Assembly (NCBI GenBank): GCA_012034655.1
Contig: JAAUOZ010000046.1
Coordinates: 1-34,424 of the forward strand
Source of the DNA: Leptolyngbyaceae cyanobacterium CSU_1_3
GTDB taxonomy: Bacteria; Cyanobacteriota; Cyanobacteriia; Leptolyngbyales; Leptolyngbyaceae
Direction of reading: 5' to 3'
DNA length: 34,424 bases
The notes under the pieces were generated by a model. It searched no databases and was not told where the DNA came from. It was given only the letters and a program-made list of their open reading frames with translations. This document shows positions 19,901-29,093 of the stretch, piece after piece. Position numbers and translations under genes: made by a program. Position 1 is the stretch's first letter; each line of letters starts with the position of its first letter.

Positions 19901-20436
19901 ATGACCGATTCGACTTTTACCATACCCGACGATCTTTCTTTTGAGTCGGCGATCGCCCTCACCCAGTCTGTGCTGGCCGCCATCGAGGAAGAAAAGATTT
20001 CGGAGGCCGAACTGCGGCAGGCGGTTTCCAGGTTAGTGGCGAGTCAAGCCGGCGCACGCGGTTTTTTGTCACCTTTCTAACGGCGACAGATCACCCCTCA
20101 GAGGCCAAGGTAGAAGCGATTGTAGAGGCGTTGCGATCGTCTCCTACGATCGTGTCAGAATTGCTAGTCAAAAATCTAGCCATGTCCACCGCTATGAATT
20201 TGATCCACACTCGCAACCAAAATTTTGACATGGCCCAAGGTGCACAACAAGTTCAACATCGCACTGCTCACCTGATTCAACTCAGTCAATTAGCGCTTGT
20301 CCAGGCTAACATTCACCGTCTGTTGGCAAGCATCAAAACTGGAACGGGTGACTATCAGGGCTTTCTAGAACGTGGAGCATACGACGACGAGCAAAAACAG
20401 GCGATCGCCCAAACGCTGCAATCAGTCATCACCTGA
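19901..20436 (+). CDS. Conserved cyanobacterial protein of unknown function, with one frameshift
   Basis: I recognise this only as a cyanobacterial conserved protein; no function is known to me. From the ATG at 19901 it is about 178 aa: an acidic N-terminus, an SEAELRQAVSRLVAS helix, GARGFFVTFLT, then a largely helical C-half (SELLVKNLAMSTAMNLIH and HRTAHLIQLSQLALVQANIH). The frame stops at GARGFLSPF because the T-run at 20062-20067 has six T; seven restore GARGFFVTFLTATDHPSEAKVEAIVEALR and join both halves. It diverges from ruvB and precedes the wzm gene by about 165 nt with a repeat between. No signal peptide or membrane segment is seen. Confidence 0.75.
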
Positions 20437-20473
20437 TATTCTGTAAAGCATTATCTCTGAAACATCTGTGAAA

Positions 20474-20515
20474 CCTTGATAAAAGAGCCTTGATAGAAGA
20501 GCCTTGATAGAAGAA
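20474..20515. repeat. 14-bp tandem repeat, three copies, upstream of wzm
   Basis: CCTTGATARAAGAG is repeated head-to-tail at 20474-20487, 20488-20501 and 20502-20515 (last base differs). Short tandem repeats of this kind are common in filamentous cyanobacterial intergenic DNA; this one lies in the leader region of the polysaccharide export locus. Confidence 0.8.
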
Positions 20516-20601
20516 ATAATTGCAAGGGGCATCTGTTTTATAGTTCTACGCTTGCAGTTCTATTTCGTAGTGACTTGCCCAAAAAGAAGGGGAGCGGTTC
20601 T

Positions 20602-21441
20602 TTGTTAAAACCAGTCAAAGCAGTTGCCCGCAGGCTTGCGATCGTCAACCCTCCACTGTGGGGCAAGCTCGATTTGTTGAAAACCTTGGTACAGCGAGAT
20701 CTCGAAGCTCGTTACAAAGGGTCTATTCTCGGTAATCTGTGGCCGCTCGTCAACCAACTGGCACAATTGTTGGTTTACACCTACTTGTTTGCGATCGTCC
20801 TCAAGGTCAAACTTGACCTGATCGGGCTGCCTACCAACCACTTCACCTTTGGGCTTTGGTTATTTGCGGGGTTGATTCCCTGGACGGCCTTTCTCGGTGG
20901 CTTAATGCTGTCTGCCAATTCAGTCGTCCAGCAGGCAAACCTGGTCAAAAAGGTGGTTTTTCCCCTGGCGCTGCTGCCACTTGTGCCAATTCTGACGGCT
21001 TTTGTAGAAAGTTCGCTGGGGTTGATGGCGTTGATTTTGTTTGTCGCGCTAACCGCGCAGACCATTCACGCAACCCTGTGGCTGTTTCCCCTGATCTGGC
21101 TGCCCCAATTGTTGCTGACGGCTGGCTTGGGGTATCTGACAGCAGCGCTTACCGTATTTTTGAGAGACATTCCTCAGACGGTGGGCGTGGTGCTCAACCT
21201 GTGGTTTTATGTGACACCCATTATTTACCCAGCGGCCATTATTCCAGAGCCGTGGCGATCGTGGGTGTTTTGGTTTAACCCCTGGGCGACGATCGCCGAG
21301 GTCTATCGAGACCTGGTTTTGGTAGGAGAAGTCAAACATTGGGCGGAATGGGGCATCACCTCCCTGATTTCAATCTGCATTTTTTGTATAGGGTTGTGGG
21401 TCTATCGGCGATTGCGTCCAGCGTTTGCAGATGTGCTTTAA
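20602..21441 (+). CDS. wzm: Polysaccharide ABC transporter permease (Wzm-like)
   Basis: This ABC-2 type permease would export lipid-linked O-antigen or capsule-like polysaccharide across the inner membrane together with a Wzt ATPase. About six hydrophobic segments are visible, beginning with the conserved VQRDLEARYKGSILGNLWPL and followed by TM stretches around WPLVNQLAQLLVYTYLFAIV, LFAGLIPWTAFLGG, PLALLPLVPILTAF, LFPLIWLPQLLLTAG, NLWFYVTPIIYPA and ISICIFCIGLWVY. No ATG is available. A TTG at 20602 has AAGGGGAG 7 nt upstream and is preferred (279 aa); a TTG at 20575 would give 288 aa. It is the only permease in the window, while two Wzt genes follow. Confidence 0.9.
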   Translation: MLKPVKAVARRLAIVNPPLWGKLDLLKTLVQRDLEARYKGSILGNLWPLVNQLAQLLVYTYLFAIVLKVKLDLIGLPTNHFTFGLWLFAGLIPWTAFLGGLMLSANSVVQQANLVKKVVFPLALLPLVPILTAFVESSLGLMALILFVALTAQTIHATLWLFPLIWLPQLLLTAGLGYLTAALTVFLRDIPQTVGVVLNLWFYVTPIIYPAAIIPEPWRSWVFWFNPWATIAEVYRDLVLVGEVKHWAEWGITSLISICIFCIGLWVYRRLRPAFADVL

Positions 21442-21552
21442 TGATCAACTTTTAGACGATCGAGCGATAGAATCAGGAGCGTCTAAGATTTAGTCATTGG
21501 TGACTAGGGTGTCAGGTTGTGGTGTGAGAATAATAAGGACAAACCCCAGGGT

Positions 21553-22862
21553 ATGAGTGAAGTTACGATTTCGCTGCAAAACGTCTCGAAGTCTTTCAAG
21601 CGCTATGCGCGTCCGGTCGATCGCCTGAAAGAGATGCTATTGCCAGGAAGAAGCTATGTAGACGAGTTTCATGCGCTACGAGACATCGATCTGGAAGTCC
21701 TACAAGGCGAAACCCTAGGCATCATTGGGCAAAACGGCGCAGGCAAAAGTACGCTGCTGCAAATTATTACTGGAACCCTTGCCCCCACCCACGGAGCCGT
21801 GCAGGTTAGGGGTCGCATTTCTGCTCTCCTCGAACTTGGCAGTGGCTTTAACCCAGAATTTACGGGGCAGCAAAATGTATTTTTCAACGGGCGAATTTTG
21901 GGCTTGAGTCGGGCACAAATTGAGCAAAAATTTGATGCGATCGCTGCCTTTGCTGACATTGGAGACTTCATTGATCAGCCTGTGAGAACCTACTCAAGCG
22001 GGATGTTTGTGCGACTGGCTTTTGCGGTCGTGGTTAGTTCTGAGCCAGACATTTTGATTGTGGATGAAGCCCTGGCAGTGGGTGATATTTACTTTCAGCA
22101 AAAATGCTTTGAGCGACTCAGAGAACTCAGAGATGCTGGCACAACCCTGCTTTTTGTCTCCCACGACACCGCAACGGTCTATCGTCTGTGCGAGAAAGCA
22201 GTGCTGATTGAGTCTGGAAAAATTATCCTTCACGACAAAGCTCGGCAAGTCATCGATCTCTATGAAGCCAGACTGTTGAAAAAGAACGATACCCATTCTG
22301 AAGCATTAGAAATTACTACAGAAATCGCTGCTCCTACGGCATTAATTTCTGACCTACCAGAGACAACATCTACCCTTCAGGAAAGCATCGAAGATGTAGC
22401 CATCAAGCTGCCCGAAATTAACGTTGAGTTTGTGCATTTGTTGGATGAGAACGACCAGCAAATTAGCTCGATCGCCAGCGATCGCACCGTGCAGTTGGCG
22501 ATCGGTGTCCTGTTTAATCAAGCATTTGCTGATCCCCACATCGGGTTTAAGGTGAGAAATCGCACCGGAGAAGTCATTTTTGAGACCCACACTTTTTGTA
22601 TGGGATATCACATTGGCCCTGTCGAAAAGGTACACTCCTCGAAACTCGCTTTCAATTTTGCGTCCCTTTGATGGAAGGTGAGTACACCATCACCGTAGGG
22701 GTGGGCGATAGTGGAGTGGGCGAACATCACCTGACTCGAACTTTGGCCTACATTCATAACACTGCGGTTTTGAAAGTGTTGCGAAATAAAGATGCAGGAA
22801 TCTGGTCAGGAGTGGTGAACCTCGCTCCTTCTGTGAATGTTCGTCGGCAGGCTTATGTTTGA
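21553..22862 (+). CDS. wzt: Polysaccharide ABC transporter ATPase Wzt, copy 1, with one frameshift
   Basis: This roughly 436-aa protein energises polysaccharide export through Wzm. The ATPase domain (1-245) has Walker A GQNGAGKST (59-67), signature YSSGMFVRLAF and Walker B ILIVDEALAVGD, with the D-loop and a switch His in LFVSHD. A spacer leads to a C-terminal beta-sandwich (about 290-436) of the Wzt_C class, which in E. coli O9a binds the capped end of the glycan. The frame is lost at the AAAA run 22625-22628; five A restore VEKGTLLETRFQFCVPLMEGEY, matching RFRLRVPLIEGTY of copy 2. ATG at 21553 is chosen because it gives the same N-terminus as copy 2. The stop overlaps the next gene by 8 nt. 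Confidence 0.9.
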
Positions 22863-25426
22863 AGCAATTATTAAAGATTTTAAACAGACCACTTACGATT
22901 TTCAGGAGACTGCCAACCCTGACGATCCTCTGGCCCATTTGTTTGATGAATGGCGAGACTATTACAAGCTCAAATGGGCGATCGCCCATGTCCTTAAGCC
23001 CACTTCAATTTTAGAAATCGGCGTGCGGTTTGGCTATTCTGCTGCGGCGTTTTTGCATGGCAGCCCCGAAGCGACCTACGTCGGCATTGATTTAGATGTC
23101 GAGACCTTTGGGGGCACAAAGGGCGCAATCCAATGGGCAGAAAAAATTACGCAGTCCTTTAGGGCAGAGTTTGTGGTTGCCGATAGCCAGCAGATGGATC
23201 GGTTTCCGGGAGGCATTTACGATTTGATTCATGTTGATGGTCAGCAAGACGGGTCTGGATCGTTCCACGATTTGCAACTGGCCATCAAGCAAGCCCATTA
23301 TGTTCTGGTGGATGGCTATTTTTGGACTCCCCAAAACTACACGGCCGTTAGTGATTTTCTCTATCGCTATGCGGGCGTTCTAGAGTTTTATGGGGTGATT
23401 CCTGGGTATGCAGGTGAATTGTTAATCAAAGTCTCCGATCGCTATTTGGCAGAGGTGAGTCAGGGCATTCACGACTCGGTGAAAGAAAGTACCACCATTC
23501 GCCAGACCTACACCCATGACTACTACACCCTCGACTGTGGCGGCTACGATGCCTACAAACGCTACCAGGGCAAACAACTTGCCGATCCCAGGCTTCAGGC
23601 AGTGGCGGCGATCGCGGGCATCAAGACTCAGGGGCGATTTCTAGATTTGGGCTGCGGACGGGGAGAACTCGCCTACCACTTTGCCCAAAGGGGTTTCACC
23701 GTCACCGCGATCGACTATTCCCAAGCCGCGATCGACCTGGCAGAACATTGCTTCGCTGGCGAACCAGACCTGAGAAAAAACGTCGAATTTGAGTGTGATG
23801 ATGTCTGCACTGCCCCCCTCAAAGATCGCTACGACGTGGCGATCGCCTCCGATGTGATCGAGCATCTTTCTAGCGCCGAGGTCGAGCAACTCTATCAACG
23901 AGTTGCAGAGCATCTATGCACCCAATGGGCTTTTTATTCTCCACACCTATCCCAATCTCTGGTATTACAAATACGACTACCCACGCAAAAGAAAAATTGC
24001 CGCTTCGGTGGGGGCTTATTTGCCGATCGAACCGCGAACTCGCTACGAAATGCTGATGCACATCAACGAGCAGTCTCCCCAGGCTCTCAAGCGACAGTTG
24101 CAGCAACAGTTTCAGCATGTTTTGCTATGGTTTGGCGACCCAGCCGATCCGGGGGGCAGCTTGTTGAACAAGTTTTCGATCGCTCAGATGCGATCGGCTC
24201 CTAGCCTGTTTGCGATCGCCTCCCATCAACCAATTTCTCTAGAGCAAGTGAGGAATTGCTTGCAAAGTCACTCTGGAACGCCACCCATCAGCACGTCGCC
24301 AGCCTCTACACCCTTTGAGAGTACTTCAGGTAGGCAAAGCGGAATCATAGACACGCCCCCCGCCCCCCCTGCAAGTGAGGGTCAACTCAGCACTGCCACG
24401 ATCGGCTATCTAGAAGCAGTACTCAACAATGCCGAATCCAAATCTCAAGCCCGCACGGCGCTTCCGGCCCGGTTCGCCCATTTTCCCTTCAACATCAGCC
24501 AACCGCTTCAGAAATTTGCCCTAAAGCTCTATTCATTTTTATTCAAAGAACAGCGGGCAATCAATCTTTCTCTGGTTGAGGCACTCCGAGGCGCTTTGAA
24601 AATGAATCGGCAGTTAAGTGAGCAAGTGTCTGCCCTCCAGATGCAATCGCGGGAAATGTCTCGACACCTCGCGGTTCTTGATTCGCAGCTTTCTTCCCTC
24701 AACTCTAGCCTTGAGGAAACTAGCGACAAAACCAATGCAGAAGAGCACTCTCTGGATAGGTTCTATGCGGTTTTTGAAGATGAATATCGGGGCAGCCGCG
24801 AAGAAATTTTGAGCCGGCTGAAGGTCTATTTGCCGTTGATTGAGGCTGCCAACATTGGTAGTGATGATTCGGCAATTCTGGATCTGGGCTGCGGGCGAGG
24901 GGAGTGGCTAGAGCTACTTCAAGCAGCCGGGTGGAAAGCGTGGGGGCTGGATGTGAATCGGATCATGGTGGCTCAGTGTCGATCGAGGGGGTTAGAAGTT
25001 GCAGAAGGAGATGTGATTCAATATTTGGAGAGCTTGCCCGATCGCAGCTTGGGGGCAGTCACCGGATTTCATATTATTGAGCATCTGCCTTTTCCGATTC
25101 TCATGAAGCTGTTTCGAGAAACGGTGAGGGTGCTCAAACCGGGTGGGTTGGCAATCTTTGAAACGCCAAATCCCCATAATTTTTTCGTCAGTACCCACAA
25201 TTTTTATCTTGACCCAACCCATCTCAAGCCGCTGCCTGCTTCTTTGATGAAGTTCATCGCTGAGCAGCAAGGATTGACAAACGTGCAAATCATGGAGCTT
25301 CGCCCCCATCCCGAAAGTGCTCACATTGTTGAGAAATATCAAGCGATCGGGGTAGAGTTGGCAGAGATTTTGGGTCAGCATTTCTATGGAGCAGGAGATT
25401 ACGGGGTAATTGGCTACAAAGGGTAA
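22855..25426 (+). CDS. Three-domain SAM methyltransferase with coiled coil (WbdD-like organisation), one frameshift
   Basis: The restored protein is about 856 aa. Domain A (1-200) is a Rossmann methyltransferase with ILEIGVRFGYSAA (52-64). Domain B (215-400) has FLDLGCGRGELAY (262-274) and ASDVIEHL (331-338). A Pro/Ser/Thr-rich linker (about 470-510) precedes a predicted coiled coil (about 570-632: LSEQVSALQMQSREMSRHL and following heptads). Domain C (about 635-856) has ILDLGCGRGEWLELL and FETPNPHNFFV, the class seen in O-antigen terminal methyltransferases. The frame breaks at CTATGCA (23913-23919), one base too many; the paralogue at 30358 reads straight through here. Translation is coupled to wzt by an ATGTTTGA overlap. 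I infer capping, and perhaps chain-length control, of the exported glycan. Targets of domains A and B are unknown. Confidence 0.8.
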
Positions 25427-25522
25427 TGGAGGGCAGGTGGCTAAAAAGGGTGCGGGTCAAAGATCTGATTGCAAACGTAGCAAATAATCAGTTGTTAACA
25501 TCAACTATCTGTGTGTGAGGGT

Positions 25523-26749
25523 ATGGTCACAAAGTCATCTTTGAGAATCGCTGTGGATATGACTCCTGTGCTTTCAAATGGCGAAAATGGAGGATCTAAA
25601 GTTCTGGTTTTGACGCTCTTTAAGCAACTGCAAACCCTGGCTTCTCAATACAAGTTTTTTTTGCTGACGGCTCCCTGGAATCATGCAGAACTGCTTGAGT
25701 ATCAAACGGAGAACACTCAGTGTATTCTGATTGATTCTTTAGTGCCTGCCGACCCACCACCGCCGCCTATTAGCGATCGTAGGGTTGTGCGGTTGGCGCA
25801 CAAAGTAACGCGCAAAATCAAAGGCAAGTTAAAGCAGTTTTATCCAGAAAAGTCTCTACTCAAAAAGCATCGGGTTGATCTACTTTTTTGCCCCTTTTCA
25901 GCACCCAATTTTGCGGAAAAAGATATTCCGACCGTTGCGATCGTATATGACTTGCAGCATTTAGACTATCCCGATTTTTTTACCGATGAAGAACGACAGC
26001 ATCGAGATCAATTTCTCAACAATTTACTGCAAGTCGCTCAAAAATTAATCTGCATTTCAGAATTTAGTCGTCAATCTTTTTTGACCAAACTCAATGCGCC
26101 TGCCGAAAAATTAGCTGTTACTTATATTTCAGTTCACGATCGCTGGCCAGGTTTAGACCCAGCAACCGTAACAAAAAATCTCCAGGAATTAGGCTTGAGC
26201 GATCGCAGCTATGCCTTCTACCCAGCTAACTATTGGCCCCACAAAAATCATCGGATGCTTTTGACTGCCTACGAAATTTATCAGAACAACTTTCCAGGCA
26301 ACACGCTGAACTTGGTATTCACCGGAGCACTCAAGCAGGAAGAACAAAAACTGCAAGAAATGGTAGCAGAAGCTGGGCTGAGCGATCGCGTTCATTTTCT
26401 TGGCTACCTCAGTGAAGCTCACCTAGAGTCGGTCTGGAGGGGCTGTCAGTTTTTGGTCTTTCCATCCCTCTACGAAGGCTTCGGAATTCCAGTTTTGGAA
26501 GGAATGATTTTTGGCAAACCAGTGCTGTCGAGTACTGCGGGAAGCCTGCCAGAAGTGGGAGGCAATGCCGTGATTTATTTTGACCCAAAAGACCCTGAAG
26601 AGTTGGCAAATTGCCTATCTCAAATCGATCGCAACGAAACCGCCGCGACTGATTTGATTCAGAAAGGTTACGAAAGATTGAAGCAATTTGAATCAGAAAA
26701 AATGGTACAGGAGTATCTTAAAGTCTTTCTAGAAGTGGTTCGCAAGTAG
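25523..26749 (+). CDS. GT4-family glycosyltransferase
   Basis: This roughly 408-aa GT-B fold enzyme should transfer a sugar from a nucleotide-sugar donor during synthesis of the locus polysaccharide. The N-terminal acceptor domain contains TVAIVYDLQHLDYPDFF and ICISEFSR; the C-terminal donor domain has FYPANYWPHKNH, LSDRVHFLGYLS and the EX7E motif YEGFGIPVLEG (E318 and E326), followed by GSLPEVGG. Start is ambiguous: ATG at 25523 or GTG at 25511, neither with a well-spaced ribosome site. The gene is the first of three glycosyltransferases between the two Wzt-methyltransferase modules. The sugar and linkage cannot be predicted; mannosyl or rhamnosyl transfer is common in this class. Confidence 0.9.
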   Translation: MVTKSSLRIAVDMTPVLSNGENGGSKVLVLTLFKQLQTLASQYKFFLLTAPWNHAELLEYQTENTQCILIDSLVPADPPPPPISDRRVVRLAHKVTRKIKGKLKQFYPEKSLLKKHRVDLLFCPFSAPNFAEKDIPTVAIVYDLQHLDYPDFFTDEERQHRDQFLNNLLQVAQKLICISEFSRQSFLTKLNAPAEKLAVTYISVHDRWPGLDPATVTKNLQELGLSDRSYAFYPANYWPHKNHRMLLTAYEIYQNNFPGNTLNLVFTGALKQEEQKLQEMVAEAGLSDRVHFLGYLSEAHLESVWRGCQFLVFPSLYEGFGIPVLEGMIFGKPVLSSTAGSLPEVGGNAVIYFDPKDPEELANCLSQIDRNETAATDLIQKGYERLKQFESEKMVQEYLKVFLEVVRK

Positions 26750-26775
26750 ACGCACAAGAACGAACGGGCATAGTA

Positions 26776-28113
26776 ATGTATACTCATTCAGAAACTTTTT
26801 CGATTCGTCAACACCATCCATCGCCGCCTGTGAGCTTGAAATTTAGCGTTATTACTCCTTCATACTCTCAAGGGCGTTTCATTGAGCGCACCATTCAGAG
26901 CGTCTTAAACCAGGATGTATCTGATATGGAATATGTGGTCTGCGATGGCGGCAGCAAAGATGAAACAGTGGAGATTTTGAAGCGGTACGAAGATCGGTTG
27001 CGTTGGGTCTCGGAACCCGATCGTGGGCAGGCAGATGCAGTTAACAAAGGCCTTGCCATGACGAAGGGCGAAATCATCGCTTGGATCAACTCCGATGATG
27101 TCTACTACCCAGACGCTTTTAAGCAAGTTCAAGCAATTTTTGAAGCGCACCCAGAAGTAGAAATTATCTACGGAAACGCCGATTATATTGACGAATACGA
27201 TCGCATTATTGAGCCTTACCAAACAGAAGCCTGGGACTATAAACGACTGACTAGAATCTGCTATCTTTGTCAGCCTGCTGTGTTTTTCCGAAGAAGCTTG
27301 GTTGAGAAGTATGGAGAGCTAGATATCTCCTTAGACTATTGTATGGATTATGAACTGTGGCTGCGCTATGGAAAGCACACCAGTTTTTATTATTTGTCCA
27401 AAAATCTAGCTGCTTCAAGACTCTATAAAACCAACAAAACTTTAGGGCAAAGACTTGCTGTTTGCACTGAAATTAATGATATGTTGCGTCGCGAGATCGG
27501 CATTGTTCCCAGCCATTGGATTTTTTGTTACTCGCATGTGAAGTTAGAGCAAACATTGAACCTGGATCGAACGCAACCCGAACAGAATAGACAATTTATC
27601 AACAAATTAGTTGAAACAAGCCTCTGGTCATATTGGCACTGGAAAAGCTGGATTTCTCCGAAAGGAATTGCCAAAATTCTTCTCTGGTGGTTTTCTGCTA
27701 ATTCGATCGTGATCAAAGCTCCAATCCTGAAAGGACGAAATGTGTTGAAAAGAATAATTAAGTCCATTTACAAAATATTGACAAATCCCCTATACGAAAG
27801 AATCAAGCATGAAGTAGTGGAAGAAGTAACTCAAAAATATGCTCAGATTAGCCAGACTTTTTATAATGAAGTTCATCAAGAGCTAGAGCAGGTTAGCCAG
27901 AATAATTTGGAGGCTCAAAAAAGCCAGTTGGAACTGCAAAGTCAAATTTCTCAAAAACTAGCAGACGAGCTAATTCACATTTATCGGCTTGTAATTGAGG
28001 TCAAGCATCAGCAATCAAATGAAAAGTTGAATGTTACTGTCCTCAATGAGTTAACAAAACTCCGGGAGAGCATCCAGGATTCGAGTATGGCAAAGAACAA
28101 TGGCAGAGAATGA
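26776..28113 (+). CDS. GT2-family glycosyltransferase with C-terminal coiled coil
   Basis: This 445-aa GT-A fold enzyme has the GT2 start FSVITPSYSQGRFIERTIQSV (residues 23-43), CDGGSKDET, the donor-binding EPDRGQADAVNKG and the DXD-type motif NSDD (105-108). The catalytic domain ends near residue 250. A variable region follows, then a long charged and Gln-rich helical tail (about 340-445, for example YNEVHQELEQVSQNNLEAQ) that should form a coiled coil, which is not needed for catalysis and may tether partners. It is cytoplasmic or membrane-associated. It starts 26 nt after the GT4 gene and overlaps the next GT2 gene by 14 nt, and the two GT2 catalytic domains are related. Confidence 0.9.
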   Translation: MYTHSETFSIRQHHPSPPVSLKFSVITPSYSQGRFIERTIQSVLNQDVSDMEYVVCDGGSKDETVEILKRYEDRLRWVSEPDRGQADAVNKGLAMTKGEIIAWINSDDVYYPDAFKQVQAIFEAHPEVEIIYGNADYIDEYDRIIEPYQTEAWDYKRLTRICYLCQPAVFFRRSLVEKYGELDISLDYCMDYELWLRYGKHTSFYYLSKNLAASRLYKTNKTLGQRLAVCTEINDMLRREIGIVPSHWIFCYSHVKLEQTLNLDRTQPEQNRQFINKLVETSLWSYWHWKSWISPKGIAKILLWWFSANSIVIKAPILKGRNVLKRIIKSIYKILTNPLYERIKHEVVEEVTQKYAQISQTFYNEVHQELEQVSQNNLEAQKSQLELQSQISQKLADELIHIYRLVIEVKHQQSNEKLNVTVLNELTKLRESIQDSSMAKNNGRE

Positions 28114-29032
28114 TTGTCTCCCAAAAGTTAGCATTGTTACGCCTTCTTATAACCAGGGAAAGTTCATTGAGAAAACGATCGCCAGCGTTTTGTCCCAGCG
28201 TTATTTGAACATTGAGTATGTGGTGGTAGATGGTCTCTCGACAGACGAAACAGGATCGATTCTGGAGCGATATCAAGAATTGATTGACACCACTATTATT
28301 GAGGCAGATCAAGGTCAAACTGATGCCCTAAATAAAGGGTTTAAGCATTGCAGTGGCGATATTATTGCCTACTTAAATTCTGATGATTGCTATGCTAACT
28401 CAGACGTAATTGCCACTGTTGTAAGATACTTCAACCAGCATCCCAACGTTGATGTTCTCTACGGGCAAAGACATTGGATTAATGAAGACGGTTGCTTCAT
28501 TCGCTGCGATCCTTATCGACCTTTTTCAGAGCAGAATTTTTATTTAAGCGACTTTATTCCTCAAGAAGGTACGTTTTGGAGAAGGAGCATTTTTGAGAAA
28601 TCAGGTGCTTACGTAGATACTGAGTTTGAGTTTGCAATGGACTATGAACTATTTCTGCGATTTCTTAAGAATGGGGCAAAATTTCTGTCTGTTCAAGAAG
28701 TGTTGGGGTTATTTCGGTATTATCCATCTCAGAAAACGACTCACCTGTGGCATTCAAAAGGGCTGCCAGAAATTGCCAAACTGCATCATCTTTATCTAGG
28801 AAGACAACTAGAAGAAACTGAAATGATTAACTACAACAAGGAGCATTTTTATGGGGTGAATCCGGGTGATTTCCCAGAAATTTTTGAGTTCTACCAAAAC
28901 CTTTGGCACGATGTGATTGTTTATAGAACCAACGTTCTCAACCACAGACCCCTTGATGAATGGATGTTCCACATGGAGGGAGTTCACCAAATTTTTAGTG
29001 ATCGTAAAGCGCATAAACTCTTGTCTAAGTAG
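28100..29032 (+). CDS. GT2-family glycosyltransferase
   Basis: This 310-aa GT-A glycosyltransferase has VSIVTPSYNQGKFIEKTIASV (10-30), VDGLSTDET, EADQGQTDALNKGF and the metal-binding NSDD (93-96); AMDYELFLRF is the usual GT2 acceptor-side segment, also present as CMDYELWLRY in the preceding gene. It lacks the coiled-coil tail of that gene. Its ATG lies inside the preceding gene (14-nt overlap), so the two are translationally coupled. The pair looks like a tandem duplication that diverged to add different sugars or linkages. Donor and acceptor are unknown. Confidence 0.9.
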   Translation: MAENDCLPKVSIVTPSYNQGKFIEKTIASVLSQRYLNIEYVVVDGLSTDETGSILERYQELIDTTIIEADQGQTDALNKGFKHCSGDIIAYLNSDDCYANSDVIATVVRYFNQHPNVDVLYGQRHWINEDGCFIRCDPYRPFSEQNFYLSDFIPQEGTFWRRSIFEKSGAYVDTEFEFAMDYELFLRFLKNGAKFLSVQEVLGLFRYYPSQKTTHLWHSKGLPEIAKLHHLYLGRQLEETEMINYNKEHFYGVNPGDFPEIFEFYQNLWHDVIVYRTNVLNHRPLDEWMFHMEGVHQIFSDRKAHKLLSK

Positions 29033-29093
29033 TCGATCAGTCAGATTCGGGGTAGCATTTCGAGAAGCTCACGCAGGTTAACCAGACAAGCAT

